Shown here: one piece after another, positions 36,894-46,806 of the stretch | Numbering within the stretch: position 1 is the first letter of the stretch | How the letters are laid out: each line of letters opens with the position of its first letter | Origin: a bacterium | Lineage (GTDB): Bacteria; Pseudomonadota; Alphaproteobacteria; Rhizobiales; JAKIUO01 | Length of the DNA stretch: 50,194 nucleotides | Reading direction: 5' to 3' | Assembly: GCA_024228495.1 (NCBI GenBank) | Contig: JAAETJ010000134.1 | Coordinates: forward strand, 1 to 50,194 | Translations under genes and position numbers: made by a program | Notes under the pieces: generated by a model | The model's database searches: none | What the model saw: only the letters and a program-made list of their open reading frames with translations | Told to the model about the DNA's origin: nothing

Positions 36894-37298
36894 ATGAAAA
36901 AACTATTCAAAGCCGCATTGGTCATAGCAACATTTGCAGGTTTTCAGCTGATGGCTGTTACTGGCGCAAGTGCCGCTGACACTGGCCTGTTGAAATATGC
37001 ACAGGACCCAGGCGCCAAACAGATCATGAGCTTCAAGCCGTTTAAAGTGGCTGGATGGCGCGGCAGACGCAACCGCAGGATCGCAAGAGGCGCCCTTTTT
37101 GCAGGTGTCACCGCATTGATCATCTCGGAAGCGATCCGCTCCAAGCGACGCAGCCGTTATAATGATGACTATTATTATGGTCGCTCTTACAGGTATCGCT
37201 CGTCCTATCCAGGCCGCCGTCAGTGCCGTAAATGGAACAGACGCTGCGATTATGGCAACTATCGCGCCTGTCGCAAATGGAACAGACGCTGCCGCTAG
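36894..37298 (+). CDS. Small Arg/Cys-rich exported protein
   Basis: 134 residues with a clear signal peptide (MKKLFKAALVIATFAGFQLM, cleavage after GASA). After an Ala/Arg-rich segment (GRRNRRIARGALFAG, possibly membrane-associated) comes a Tyr/Arg-rich stretch (DDYYYGRSYRYR). The end carries two near-identical C-x-KWNRRC units (CRKWNRRCDYGNY, then ACRKWNRRCR), four Cys that could form disulfides. It resembles the BA14K-like tail (Tyr/Arg/Cys repeats) of Rhizobiales surface proteins. No firm family. AAGGGG lies upstream of the ATG. Confidence 0.65.
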   Translation: MKKLFKAALVIATFAGFQLMAVTGASAADTGLLKYAQDPGAKQIMSFKPFKVAGWRGRRNRRIARGALFAGVTALIISEAIRSKRRSRYNDDYYYGRSYRYRSSYPGRRQCRKWNRRCDYGNYRACRKWNRRCR

Positions 37299-37378
37299 GG
37301 CTCGCCAAAGCAACCATCAAAAGCACTGGATGACATCCCCTCAGATAGATGTTGTCCGGTGTTTTTTTCTCTCCACCC

Positions 37379-39184
37379 TTATTTCTCGCCCTGATCATCA
37401 CCATTCTTGCTGTCGCTGGCGAACAGTTCTTCAAGCTCAATGGCGGCCGTTCGATTGGCGGCGCGCAATTTTTCGATATCGGTGAAATGCTTGTAATCGT
37501 CATAAAGACGGGCCCGGTCATGCTCCATAAAACGTTCCAGATCACGATTGACCGTATCGTCCGCTTCATAAAAAGCGGTGGTCAAAATATCCTTGGTGAG
37601 CTCCACGGCTGACAAAAACGTCTCGCGACGAATAACAGTCACACCGACATCCATCAGCTGATGCACGTGCTGGCGATTGCGGGCTCGTGCAAAGATCGGC
37701 ACATCGGGATAATGATCGCGCACGATACGGGCGATTTTTAACGAGACTTCTTGATTATTGACCGCGATCACCAGCCCTGCCGCTTTATCAATACGACTGG
37801 CGCGCAAAATATTAAGACGAGAAGCATCGCCAAAATAACCTGTAAAACCGGCTTTCTTGATCAAATTGATTTGTGTAGCGCTCGTATCCAAAGCCGTAAA
37901 CGGCACTTTCCTGGCGCTTAAAACGCGGGTTATAATCTGTCCAAACCGTCCCAGTCCCGCAACAATAATATGCCCTTTCTGACCGCGCGGTTTCTCAAAT
38001 ATCGGTACGCTCTTGCCGCTGGCCTCTTTCTTCAACGCGATATCGTCCAGCAAAAGCAAAAGCGGCGTAGTGATCATTGACAAGGTCACTGCAAGGGTAA
38101 GTACTTTGGCCAATGATGGATCCAATACGCCAGCAATCACACCCGCTGTAAACAGCACAAAGGCGAACTCACCCCCTTGTGACAAGACAATCGCCAAACG
38201 CCTTGAAGAGGTGCCGGGCAAGCCGTGCCAACGGGCCAGCAGATACATGATCGTCAGCTTAACCGCCACAAGACCCGCCGCTACCAGCAGCACCATCGGG
38301 TACTCGTCGCGCAACACATAAATATCCAAAGACATGCCAATGGTAATAAAAAACAGTCCCAGCAAAAGCCCCACAAAGGGCGCAAGGTCGGCCTCTATCT
38401 GATGGCGATATTCGCTATCGGCCAGAATAACCCCAGCGATAAACGAGCCAAGCGCCGCCGACAGGCCCACATGCTCCATGGCTAGCGCCACCCCGACGAC
38501 GGTCAAGAGCGCACTGGCGGTCATGGCTTCACGTACCTTGGTCGCGGCGACAAGCCGATAGAGCTCGTTGAGCACAAAATGACCAAAAATCACCACCGCA
38601 ATAATCGTTGCAATCGCGGTGACCGCCGCCCATATATCCATACCGGGCGCGCCGCTTTGATTGATGGCAAAAACCGGCACAATGGCAATCAGCGGAATAG
38701 CCGCTAAATCTTGAAACAGCAAAACGGAAAAGGCCAGACGCCCATGGCGCTTGGTGAGTTCACCGCGCTCTTCGAGCACCTGCAACACAAATGCTGTTGA
38801 GGACAGAGCCAACGACAGGCCGATAAACAGGGCAACAATGGGCGTCACATTGGCCAACAGGGCAAAAATCATGAGCATCAGCGCTGACCCCACAACCTGC
38901 GCCCCACCCAACCCAAAAATAGCCGAGCGCATGGACCAGATGCGTTTGGGTCGCAGCCCGAGGCCGATTAAAAACAGGAGCAGCACCACCCCAAATTCGG
39001 CGATATGGCGAATGTTTTCCACATCATAAAGCTGATAGATAATGCCGATGCCATAAGGACCAATGAGAAAGCCAGCGATCAGATAGCCGAGCACCGAACC
39101 GATTTTGAGTCTCTTGGCAAGCGGCGCAGCTATTGCCGCCGTCATCAAAAATACCGCTATTTGTATCAGCCCAAGGCCCTGCAT
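37379..39184 (-). CDS. CPA2-type potassium/proton antiporter with TrkA-N domain (KefB/KefC-like)
   Basis: 601 residues. About 12 membrane helices occupy 1-380, with LAGFLIGPYGIGII style helix ends, FQDLAAIPLIAIV and a helix-hairpin FIAGVILADSEYRHQIEADL. A TrkA-N (RCK) domain follows at about 404-520, with NAD-binding GLGRFG (410-415) and ALDTSATQ. It is predicted to export K+ in exchange for protons, gated by nucleotide. Whether it is glutathione-gated (KefB/C) or a plain CPA2 antiporter cannot be told. It ends near the TerC-adjacent small gene and is convergent with it. Confidence 0.9.
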   Translation of the reverse strand: MQGLGLIQIAVFLMTAAIAAPLAKRLKIGSVLGYLIAGFLIGPYGIGIIYQLYDVENIRHIAEFGVVLLLFLIGLGLRPKRIWSMRSAIFGLGGAQVVGSALMLMIFALLANVTPIVALFIGLSLALSSTAFVLQVLEERGELTKRHGRLAFSVLLFQDLAAIPLIAIVPVFAINQSGAPGMDIWAAVTAIATIIAVVIFGHFVLNELYRLVAATKVREAMTASALLTVVGVALAMEHVGLSAALGSFIAGVILADSEYRHQIEADLAPFVGLLLGLFFITIGMSLDIYVLRDEYPMVLLVAAGLVAVKLTIMYLLARWHGLPGTSSRRLAIVLSQGGEFAFVLFTAGVIAGVLDPSLAKVLTLAVTLSMITTPLLLLLDDIALKKEASGKSVPIFEKPRGQKGHIIVAGLGRFGQIITRVLSARKVPFTALDTSATQINLIKKAGFTGYFGDASRLNILRASRIDKAAGLVIAVNNQEVSLKIARIVRDHYPDVPIFARARNRQHVHQLMDVGVTVIRRETFLSAVELTKDILTTAFYEADDTVNRDLERFMEHDRARLYDDYKHFTDIEKLRAANRTAAIELEELFASDSKNGDDQGEK

Positions 39185-39437
39185 ATCTCAATATCCCGAA
39201 TCACTTCAAAACGCCCCACCCTGTTATGAGGACAGGTGGCAACAGGCGCAACCGATATGGCCGGGTTTTCTCAAGGGAGCATCTATAAATTCCCTGTTTA
39301 GCTCGCTTACATCCGGATGGCTGATTTTTTTACCTGGCGGCCTGATTGATACGGACCGTGGCCCGGTTCATCAAGGGGTACAATCCGGTTGTCCGGATTA
39401 TGCACGGACACTGCGCACACTGCTACTGCCAAAACAC

Positions 39438-39776
39438 TCAACCCGGCGCAGCAATGTCACGCTCAAAGCCTATGTTGTTGGTATCGCGGTTGAGCCCTTC
39501 AAGAGAATGATTGGCGTTATGGCGCACATTAATGTCGCCAGCGCCAATGGTCGCAAAGGAGAACGCTTCGACATTGTGATAGCTGAAACCAGCCGTGCCA
39601 TCCCACGGATTGCTAACGCCTGCCCCGCCGTCAAAGCTCACCGAGGCGTTGACCGAATAGCTGCGATCAAGGTCCGAGAGATTATCAAAGATCAGAAAAT
39701 CCGTATCAAGCTTCAGATTGCCCGATTTCGAATTGACAATCGCCCCCAGCAGACTAGTGGTGCGACGAATTGCCAT
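39438..39776 (-). pseudogene. Fragment of a filamentous haemagglutinin/CdiA-like adhesin
   Basis: On the minus strand the frame reads GNLKLDTDFLIFDNLSDLDR, then GGAGVSNPWDGTAGFSYHN, ATIGAGDINVRH and SLEGLNRDTNN. Alternating beta-helix pattern, Gly/Asn/Asp richness and the IGxGxI...LEGLNRD block resemble the repeat body of two-partner-secretion exoproteins. No signal, secretion domain or partner TpsB is near. The piece is bounded on the 5' side by an 18-bp inverted repeat and stops at 39438. It is a relic or laterally acquired scrap. 39185-39437 shows no gene. Confidence 0.5.
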
Positions 39777-39848
39777 GACAGTAACCGAATTAACTGATTT
39801 TCTACCATTTTTCACTTATCTTCGTTGAAATTAATTCGGTTACTGTCA
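39776..39848. repeat. Perfect 18-bp inverted repeat with 37-bp centre
   Basis: Left arm 39776-39793 TGACAGTAACCGAATTAA, right arm 39831-39848, its exact reverse complement. It lies between queA and the adhesin fragment. The long spacer and lack of a T-run argue against a simple terminator. It may be ends of a lost element, a recombination footprint or a structured RNA. Confidence 0.8.
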
Positions 39849-39917
39849 GCTTGATTGCTGATTGTCCCATGGAGATATGATAAGGCAGCATGCTCGTCAA
39901 GGAAAGAGCAACTGCTA

Positions 39918-40997
39918 TCACCTATCGCAATGCAGCAGACAGGCATCGCCATAGGAATAGAAACGATAGCCCGTATTGATTGCATGCTCATATGCTTGTT
40001 GCATCATCGGCAAACCGCTAAAAGCACTGACCAGCATGAACAGGGTTGAACGTGGCAGATGAAAATTAGTCATCAGCAGGTCAACGGCGCGAAAGCGATA
40101 GCCCGGCGTAATAAAAATGTCGGTTTCATCGCAAAATGGCTGCACCAGACCTTCGCTGTCAGCGGCACTTTCCAGCAGGCGCATAGAAGTTGTGCCAACA
40201 GCGATGATGCGGCCTCCGCTGGCACGCGCTTGGTTGAGGGCCTTTGCAGTTTGTGTGCTGATTTCGCCCCATTCTGCGTGCATTTTGTGCTCTGACAGAT
40301 CATCGCTTTTGACCGGTAAAAAAGTCCCCGCTCCGACATGCAGCGTAACGAAATGCTGCGCGACACCCAATTCAGCGAGCCGTGCCAATAATTCATCAGT
40401 GTAATGTAACCCGGCTGTTGGCGCGGCCACGGCACCAGAATGCCGTGCAAAAACGGTTTGATAGTCTTTTTGATCTCGATCGTCTGGCGCACGTTTTGAG
40501 GCGATATAGGGCGGCAATGGCATCGCTCCTCGCGCCTCAATGGCCAGCTCCAGGTCAACCCCCGCCAAATCAAATGTGAGGGTCACTTCGCCGCCATCAC
40601 CTTTTTGGCTGACCACAGCATCTAGCACCCCCAGCTCACACACATTATTGCGGGAACCAAAGTTTATTTTATCTCCAGGCTGCAAGCGCCTTGCTGGCTT
40701 GACAAAGGCATTCCATGTGGACTGGTCCAGCTTTTTATGAAGATTTGCGCTGATGGTGGCAGTGTTGCCATCTCTGGTGCGCGTGCCGGTCAGCGCCGCA
40801 CAAATAACCTTGGTATTATTGAGCACCAGCACATCTCCCTTGCGGAAGATGTTCGCGATATCGCCAATGCGGCGGTCATTTAGTGGAGGATTTTGACCGG
40901 GTAAAATTTCAAGCAACCGCGCCTCATCGCGCGGCTCATGGGGACGCAAGGCAATCGAGCTTTGCGGAAGCTCAAAATCAAAGTCATCTAGATGCAT
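39918..40997 (-). CDS. queA: S-adenosylmethionine:tRNA ribosyltransferase-isomerase QueA
   Basis: Makes epoxyqueuosine in tRNA wobble position by transferring the ribosyl group of SAM to preQ1. 359 residues. Signatures: FDFELPQSSIALRP at the start, DVLVLNNTKVICA, GRIIAVGTTSMRLLES, TNFHLPRSTLFMLVSAF near the end. It is followed upstream by ppi-ppi-coaD-gyrA, the Rhizobiales order. The ATG at 40997 fits the family start. Confidence 0.95.
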   Translation of the reverse strand: MHLDDFDFELPQSSIALRPHEPRDEARLLEILPGQNPPLNDRRIGDIANIFRKGDVLVLNNTKVICAALTGTRTRDGNTATISANLHKKLDQSTWNAFVKPARRLQPGDKINFGSRNNVCELGVLDAVVSQKGDGGEVTLTFDLAGVDLELAIEARGAMPLPPYIASKRAPDDRDQKDYQTVFARHSGAVAAPTAGLHYTDELLARLAELGVAQHFVTLHVGAGTFLPVKSDDLSEHKMHAEWGEISTQTAKALNQARASGGRIIAVGTTSMRLLESAADSEGLVQPFCDETDIFITPGYRFRAVDLLMTNFHLPRSTLFMLVSAFSGLPMMQQAYEHAINTGYRFYSYGDACLLHCDR

Positions 40998-41158
40998 TTT
41001 TGAGGTGAACCAAAAGTGAAATGTCCTAGCCGGACAGGCAACCTATGCAGTTTGCAACAGGGATACCCTCCTGTACCCCACACTTAAAATGGGGATACAA
41101 GGTGCTCGCCCTTTGCCCCCCGCTGCGCAAACGTTCTGCCAGAAAGGACATTCATATT

Positions 41159-41632
41159 CTAGGCGTCAGCAGCGACTTTCATGGAAACGATCTCGTCAGG
41201 GTCAGGTACGGGTTCGCCCTGCTTGATCTTGTCCACATTGTCCATGCCATCGATGACCTGTCCCCACACCGTATACTGGTTATCAAGAAACGGTGTATCG
41301 CCAAAGCAGATGAAAAACTGGCTGTTGGCGCTGTCAGGACTTTGTGCGCGGGCCATTGAAGCGGTACCACGCACATGTGGTTCGGCATTAAACTCGGCCT
41401 TCAGGTCAGGACGATCAGAACCGCCCATGCCGGTGCCTTGCGGACAGCCGGTCTGTGCCATGAAGTCAGGGATCACGCGATGGAATTTGATGCCATCATA
41501 AAACCCTTCGCGGACCAGTTCCTTGATGTGTGTGACGTGACCAGGTGCCAGGTCCGGACGCATTTCAATGACCACTTTGCCGTGAGTGGTTTCCATCAAC
41601 AAAGTGTTTTCCGGATCTTTAATATCGCTCAT
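41159..41632 (-). CDS. Cytoplasmic peptidyl-prolyl cis-trans isomerase (cyclophilin)
   Basis: 157 residues without a signal peptide. Cyclophilin core is visible: GVIEMRPDLAP-like opening (HGKVVIEMRPDLAPGHV), FYDGIKFHRVIPDFMAQTGC, and NSQFFICFGDTPFLDNQYTVWGQ. The catalytic Arg (FHRV) and the Gln and Phe of MAQTGC/QFFI are present. It follows the exported cyclophilin gene by 11 bases, so the pair is a duplication with split localisation. Confidence 0.93.
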   Translation of the reverse strand: MSDIKDPENTLLMETTHGKVVIEMRPDLAPGHVTHIKELVREGFYDGIKFHRVIPDFMAQTGCPQGTGMGGSDRPDLKAEFNAEPHVRGTASMARAQSPDSANSQFFICFGDTPFLDNQYTVWGQVIDGMDNVDKIKQGEPVPDPDEIVSMKVAADA

Positions 41633-41643
41633 AATTTTCTTTC

Positions 41644-42270
41644 CTATGTTTTGGCGTCAGCTGCAACTTGCATTTTGACGATGATATCGGGATCAGTGAC
41701 TGTTCCGTTTTGCGACTTGTCACCCAGTTTGATACGAGTGACGAAATTCATGCCCTGCACAACTTCGCCCCACACTGTGTATTTGTTGTCGAGATGAGGG
41801 GAGCGGCCCAGCATGATATAAAATTGTGAATTGGCACTATCAGGCGAGGCTGATCTTGCCGCTCCCACAGTGCCTTTTTTGAACGGCGTGCTGGTAAACT
41901 CGGCTTTGAGGTCAGGGTATTTGGATCCCCCGGTACCATCGCCGCGTGGATCTCCGGTCTGTACCATGAAGCCCGCAATGACTCGGTGAAATTTGAGGCC
42001 ATTATAAAAACCAGCCTTGGTCAGTTTTTTGATCCGCGCGACATGATTTGGCGCGAGGTCGGGACGTAGCTTGATGACTACTCGGCCCGCTTTAAGGTCA
42101 AGATAAAGGGCATTTTCCTTGTCAAGATTAGCCATGTCAGCGCTTGGCGTAACTGGCGCATTCAGCTCAGAAGATGTTGGTGGCGCCACGATCTCATCTT
42201 TTCGGTCGTTACCACCACCGCAAGACAGCAAGCCTATGGACAAAAAAAGGGATAATATTATCTGTTTCAT
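41644..42270 (-). CDS. Exported cyclophilin lipoprotein (periplasmic PPIase)
   Basis: 208 residues. A signal peptide ends in a lipobox (GLLSC, Cys near 17) followed by Gly/Asn, so the enzyme is lipid-anchored, unlike the ~25-residue Ala-type signal of many PpiA proteins. The cyclophilin domain (about 50-205) has FYNGLKFHRVIAGFMVQTGD, GGSKYPDLKAEF and NSQFYIMLGRSPHLDNKYTVWGE. Its catalytic Arg is present. It lies between coaD and the cytosolic cyclophilin. Confidence 0.9.
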   Translation of the reverse strand: MKQIILSLFLSIGLLSCGGGNDRKDEIVAPPTSSELNAPVTPSADMANLDKENALYLDLKAGRVVIKLRPDLAPNHVARIKKLTKAGFYNGLKFHRVIAGFMVQTGDPRGDGTGGSKYPDLKAEFTSTPFKKGTVGAARSASPDSANSQFYIMLGRSPHLDNKYTVWGEVVQGMNFVTRIKLGDKSQNGTVTDPDIIVKMQVAADAKT

Positions 42271-42407
42271 CTGGTTTCCTCAAACAGCGACCGACGAGTT
42301 CTGCAAGATCACGCCATCCGCTAAGCTGATTTTTCAAAGTGTCATGGTGTGACACAATTTTAATGGCCATGGCAATCATAAAGAGCCACAGTGTTTTGAT
42401 CTGATAA

Positions 42408-42899
42408 TTACGAGCGCTTGGCAAGCATCTTGACGACGTTTTTGGGCACAAAGGGACTCACATCCCCGTTCATGCTGGCAATCTGGCGAACCAGTGAAGC
42501 GGCGATATGGCTTACAGGCGGCGAACTGGCGAGAAAAACTGTCTCAATATCTGGTGCCAGATCGGCGTTCATGCTGGCCATTTGCATCTCATACTCAAAA
42601 TCCCCAGAATCACGCAAGCCTCGGATAATGATATTCGCACCATGCTCTCTTGCTGCATCAACAGCCAGGTTTTCAAAGGTGACGATCTGGAATTGGCAGC
42701 CGCCACTTCTAGCGAGAGCCAGACACTCATGGGTCAGCATGGCCACCCGCTCATCCACATCAAATACCGGTTTTTTACCGTGATGCACACCCGCCCCGAT
42801 GATCAAGGTATCGGCGAGGTTTCCGGCGCGCTGGATGATATCCAGATGCCCATTGGTAACGGGATCAAAACTGCCAGGGTAAAATGCAATGCTGGTCAT
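42408..42899 (-). CDS. coaD: Phosphopantetheine adenylyltransferase
   Basis: Penultimate step of coenzyme A synthesis. I use the ATG at 42899 ([18 protein letters not shown]), with GAAGG nine bases upstream. The frame opens two codons before at a TTG. The nucleotidyltransferase motif TNGHLDI and the C-terminal [20 protein letters not shown] are intact. About 163 residues, normal. It follows lysE and precedes the cyclophilins. Confidence 0.95.
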   Translation of the reverse strand: MTSIAFYPGSFDPVTNGHLDIIQRAGNLADTLIIGAGVHHGKKPVFDVDERVAMLTHECLALARSGGCQFQIVTFENLAVDAAREHGANIIIRGLRDSGDFEYEMQMASMNADLAPDIETVFLASSPPVSHIAASLVRQIASMNGDVSPFVPKNVVKMLAKRS

Positions 42900-42920
42900 G
42901 ATCAATTACCTTCGTATCTC

Positions 42921-43535
42921 TTACTTTCGAGCGAGGGCCAGTCCAACGCCAGCTCCAACAAGCAGTGCGCCACTGGCAACATGTGTGGCTTTTTGTTTTT
43001 CCAGCAACCAGCGGCGGGCATAGCCGCTGGTGAGCACGATCAAGAAATCAATCACTGCGATGATCACCAGAAAGGTTACGCCAAGCAGGATCAATTGCGG
43101 GATCATGGATTGAGACGGGTCAAGAAATTGTGGGAAAAAAGCACCCAGAAACAGCAAGACCTTGGGGTTTGACATGGAAACCAGAAAACCTTGCAAAAAA
43201 TAGTGCTTTGATTTGACGACAACTTGCTGCTCCCCACCTTGATGGGCAAGCCCCTTGCGCACTAATCCTATGCCCATCCAGACGAGATAAAATGCTCCCA
43301 CCAGCCTGATGATATCAAACCAATAAGACGCCAAAGATAATAAGGGGGCCATGCCAATAATCGCCGCAACTATCAGCACGCTTAGTCCTGTTGTGTTACC
43401 CGCATAGGCGAACAGCCCCTGGCGCAAGCCCTTTGTCGTACAAGTGGCAATAAACAAGGCAATCGCAGGCCCAGGCAATAAACCAAGCGCCACAGATGCT
43501 GCGATAAAGGTCAAATAGGCTTCAAGCGAGATCAT
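42921..43535 (-). CDS. LysE/RhtB-family amino acid exporter
   Basis: 204 residues with six membrane helices. LysE-family signature near the start: [46 protein letters not shown] is the conserved central block. The substrate (homoserine, threonine, lysine or other) cannot be told. Its ATG overlaps the gyrA stop by four bases, so the two are co-translated, an unusual partner for gyrA. Confidence 0.9.
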   Translation of the reverse strand: MISLEAYLTFIAASVALGLLPGPAIALFIATCTTKGLRQGLFAYAGNTTGLSVLIVAAIIGMAPLLSLASYWFDIIRLVGAFYLVWMGIGLVRKGLAHQGGEQQVVVKSKHYFLQGFLVSMSNPKVLLFLGAFFPQFLDPSQSMIPQLILLGVTFLVIIAVIDFLIVLTSGYARRWLLEKQKATHVASGALLVGAGVGLALARK

Positions 43536-46348
43536 GACTGATCCGGGGCTCCTCCATCTGGCGCATCCCCATCTCCGTCCGGGTTCTCAACACCTTCATC
43601 CTCTACCATATCGTCGTCGTCACCCTCTACATAGGTGATATGTTCGACAGAAACTACATGTTCTTCATCCGCGGTTTTGAACACCGTGACGCCCTGAGTC
43701 GAACGGCCCGCAATACGCACATTGTGAACGGGACAGCGGATAAGTTTGCCAGCGTCCGTCACCAGCATGATCTGGTCTTCTTCTTCGACGGGAAACGAAC
43801 CAGCCAGATCACCGTTGCGTTCATTGACGACCATGGCGATGATGCCTTTGCCGCCACGTCCCGTGACGCGATATTCATAACTTGATGAGCGCTTGCCAAA
43901 GCCGTTCACCGACAGGGTCAAAATAAACTGCTCGCCCGCACCCAGTTCCGCATAACGATCCTGGGTCAGCTCGGCTTCTTCTCCGCCGTCATCATCCAGA
44001 TCAGGCTCAACAGCTGTCCCCTCTTCTTCTGTCTCACCGCTCAAGGCGCGGCGTATGGCATTGGCAGCTTTCAGGTAGCTGCGCGCTTCTGGTGGATTAA
44101 CATCCATATGGCGCAAGATCGTCATGGAGATGATTTCATCCCCTTCATCCAGACGAATACCTCGCACACCCGTTGAATCGCGTCCCTTGAACACGCGCAC
44201 ATTATCGACTTTGAAACGAATGGCGCGGCCTTTGGTGGTGGTAAGCAGCACGTCGTCACCTTCGGTGCAAATCTGCACGCCAACTATCTCATCACCCTCA
44301 TCGAGCTTCATGGCGATCTTGCCGTTCTGGCGGATATTGGTGAAATCTGACAGGGCGTTACGGCGCACATTACCCGAACGCGTCGCGAACATCACATGCA
44401 GTTTGCCCCAGTTTTCTTCATCTTCCACCTCTGGTGGTAGCGGCATAATCGTCGTGATGCGCTCTTCTTGTTGCAGCGGCAACAGATTAATAAGCGCATT
44501 GCCAAGCGCTTGCGGTGTGGTCAGCGGCAAACGCCAAACCTTCATCACATAGGCGATGCCGCGACTTGAGAAAAACAATATGGGTGTATGGGTATTGGCC
44601 ATATAGAGCTGCGTGACAAAATCCTCATCCCGTGTGCTCATCCCCGAACGGCCCTTACCACCCCGTGCTTGCGCGCGATAAGTCGACAGTGGCACGCGTT
44701 TGATATAGCCCTTGTGCGAAACTGTCACCACCATATCTTCGCGCGCAATCAGATCTTCATCATCCACGTCACCGACATAATCGACAATTTCGGTACGCCG
44801 ATCCGTGCCAAATTCTTCTCGCACTTCTATCAGCTCATCACGGATCATGCTGATGATGCGTTCGCGCGAACTCAAAATCTCCAGATAGTCCTTGATCTTC
44901 TCGGCAATGGTTTTTAACTCATCACCGATTTCATCGCGACCCAGCGCCGTGAGGCGTTGCAAGCGCAGATCAAGGATGCCTTGGGCCTGTTCACGCGACA
45001 GGCGGTAAGTACCGTCCTCGGCCACCATGTGGCGTGGATCGGCAATCAACAGCACGAGCGGTGCCACATCCTTTGCAGGCCATGCCCGTTCCATCAATTG
45101 TTCGCGGGCCGTTGCAGGGTCCGGAGCATGGCGAATAAGCGCAATGATCTCATCAATATTGGCAACAGCAATCGCCAAGCCAACCAACAAATGGGCGCGT
45201 TCGCGGGCCTTGTTGAGCAAAAATTTGGTACGCCGTGAAATCACTTCTTCACGGAACGCATTAAATGCAACCAGGAAATCACGCAGCTGCAACTGCTCCG
45301 GCTTGCCGCCATTGAGCGCAATCATATTACAGCCAAAACTGCTTTGCAGTGGCGAAAACTTGTAGAGCTGGTTGAGCACCACATCCGGGTTAGCGTCACG
45401 CTTGATCTCTATGACCACACGATTGCCATCCTTGTCACTTTCGTCGCGAATATCAGAAATACCTTCGACACGCTTATTGCGCACCAGATCTGCCATTTTC
45501 TCAACGAGACCAGCTTTATTGACCTGATAGGGCACCTCGGTAATGATCAACGCTTCGCGGTTCTTGCGAATGGTTTCGGTGTGCACCTTGCCGCGAATAA
45601 CCACCGAGCCACGACCGGTTTCATAGGCCAGTTTAATGCCTTTGCGCCCCAGAATAATGCCGCCGGTAGGGAAATCTGGTCCCAGAACGATCTCATTGAG
45701 ATCCACATTGGTCATTTCAGGATTTTCCAGCAGGGCAATCGAGGCATCGATCACTTCGCGCAGATTATGCGGCGGGATATTGGTGGCCATGCCAACCGCG
45801 ATACCACCCGCGCCATTAACCAGTAGATTTGGAAAACGGGCCGGCAGCACAACAGGTTCATGCTCGGTACCATCATAGTTGGGCCGAAAATCCACGGTAT
45901 CCTTGTGGATATCTTCCAAAAGTGAGCTGGCAACCTTCTCCAGCTTACATTCTGTGTACCGCATAGCGGCAGCCGGATCATTATCGATCGAGCCAAAATT
46001 GCCCTGCCCATCAATCAGCGGCAGGCGCAGCGAAAAGTCTTGCGCCATGCGTACCAGCGCATCATAAATCGCCTGGTCGCCATGAGGATGGTAAGTACCC
46101 ATGACCTCACCAACGATCTTGGCGCATTTGCGATAGCTTTTGTTATGGAACAGGCCCATCTCGCCCATCGTGTATAAAATACGCCTGTGCACTGGCTTCA
46201 GGCCATCTCGCACGTCCGGCAATGCACGCGAGACAATGACGCTCATGGCGTAATCCATATAGGACTTCTTCATTTCCTCAACGATGGAAATGGGCGTAAT
46301 ATCGGACGGCTCATCCCCACCAGAAGGGATTTTATCATCATTGGACAA
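43532..46348 (-). CDS. gyrA: DNA gyrase subunit A
   Basis: Type II topoisomerase subunit that cleaves DNA for supercoiling. 938 residues. The start is TTG at 46348, since a stop codon lies just upstream in frame and relatives begin with the same Gly/Asp/Pro-rich stretch before [20 protein letters not shown]. Catalytic Tyr131 lies in AMRYTE. The quinolone region reads [16 protein letters not shown], with Gln92 at the position of E. coli Ser83 and Asp96 at that of Asp87. The C-terminal pinwheel begins after the GyrA box QARGGKG near 560. The tail is acidic ([19 protein letters not shown]). It overlaps lysE. Confidence 0.96.
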   Translation of the reverse strand: MSNDDKIPSGGDEPSDITPISIVEEMKKSYMDYAMSVIVSRALPDVRDGLKPVHRRILYTMGEMGLFHNKSYRKCAKIVGEVMGTYHPHGDQAIYDALVRMAQDFSLRLPLIDGQGNFGSIDNDPAAAMRYTECKLEKVASSLLEDIHKDTVDFRPNYDGTEHEPVVLPARFPNLLVNGAGGIAVGMATNIPPHNLREVIDASIALLENPEMTNVDLNEIVLGPDFPTGGIILGRKGIKLAYETGRGSVVIRGKVHTETIRKNREALIITEVPYQVNKAGLVEKMADLVRNKRVEGISDIRDESDKDGNRVVIEIKRDANPDVVLNQLYKFSPLQSSFGCNMIALNGGKPEQLQLRDFLVAFNAFREEVISRRTKFLLNKARERAHLLVGLAIAVANIDEIIALIRHAPDPATAREQLMERAWPAKDVAPLVLLIADPRHMVAEDGTYRLSREQAQGILDLRLQRLTALGRDEIGDELKTIAEKIKDYLEILSSRERIISMIRDELIEVREEFGTDRRTEIVDYVGDVDDEDLIAREDMVVTVSHKGYIKRVPLSTYRAQARGGKGRSGMSTRDEDFVTQLYMANTHTPILFFSSRGIAYVMKVWRLPLTTPQALGNALINLLPLQQEERITTIMPLPPEVEDEENWGKLHVMFATRSGNVRRNALSDFTNIRQNGKIAMKLDEGDEIVGVQICTEGDDVLLTTTKGRAIRFKVDNVRVFKGRDSTGVRGIRLDEGDEIISMTILRHMDVNPPEARSYLKAANAIRRALSGETEEEGTAVEPDLDDDGGEEAELTQDRYAELGAGEQFILTLSVNGFGKRSSSYEYRVTGRGGKGIIAMVVNERNGDLAGSFPVEEEDQIMLVTDAGKLIRCPVHNVRIAGRSTQGVTVFKTADEEHVVSVEHITYVEGDDDDMVEDEGVENPDGDGDAPDGGAPDQS

Positions 46349-46500
46349 TGGCTAAATTCTCTTTTTATTTTCGCACCATTCCATCCCTGTGAGGGGGCCT
46401 CAAATAGCACGATTAATCCGCAATCAAATCTCGTGCAAATTATACCGATTCAGATATGGAAATGCAAAGATTCAATGGGATTTTTACGCCGTGCTTCTTA

Positions 46501-46528
46501 TCCCAAAAACCGGTACCCACTTTTGGGA
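46501..46528. repeat. Hairpin resembling a Rhizobiales interspersed repeat
   Basis: TCCCAAAA (46501-46508) and TTTTGGGA (46521-46528) form a perfect 8-bp stem round ACCGGTACCCAC. The word AAAACCGGT-CCCACTTTT is one I associate with short palindromic intergenic repeats of Rhizobiales. It lies just beyond the stop of the small membrane protein gene (46537). Confidence 0.5.
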
Positions 46529-46536
46529 CGAACTGA

Positions 46537-46806
46537 TCAACCAGCATTATCGGGACGTAGTATTTTTTGCAGGGAAACTGGTAGATGAGGCTCTAATTTG
46601 GTGAGCTGCCGGTCGACAAAGGAACAGCGATCACGAAGGCGGTGAAACCAGCGCCGTACGGGTGGACTAATCATCATTAGCATGGCAATACCCATCAACA
46701 GCAGAACAATCCCAAATGGGATTGGTAGCAAAAATGTCACCAGCCCCACCAGCACCAGGACGACAGCGACCACCAGCAATACTATATTCCAGGCCTGTTT
46801 AAACAT
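46537..46806 (-). CDS. Small integral membrane protein of unknown function
   Basis: I use the ATG at 46806 (MFKQAWNIVLLVV), five bases after GGAG. The frame opens five codons upstream. The protein has about 89 residues with two membrane helices separated by a short Pro/Gly turn (VLVGLVTFLLPIPFGIVLLL), then a basic cytoplasmic tail (RRWFHRLRDRC). The hydrophobic-turn pattern recalls PGPGW-type small membrane proteins but lacks the signature. No function known. It lies near gyrA. Confidence 0.6.
   Translation of the reverse strand: MFKQAWNIVLLVVAVVLVLVGLVTFLLPIPFGIVLLLMGIAMLMMISPPVRRWFHRLRDRCSFVDRQLTKLEPHLPVSLQKILRPDNAG

Noticed and set aside
39105-39797. 230-residue frame on the plus strand
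   Set aside because: Overlaps the antiporter promoter region and the adhesin fragment on the other strand. Composition and lack of motifs suggest a shadow.
41072-41099. Hairpin TGTACCCCA/TGGGG-A-TACA between queA and the cyclophilin gene
   Set aside because: Has a bulge and no T-run, so it is not convincing as a terminator.
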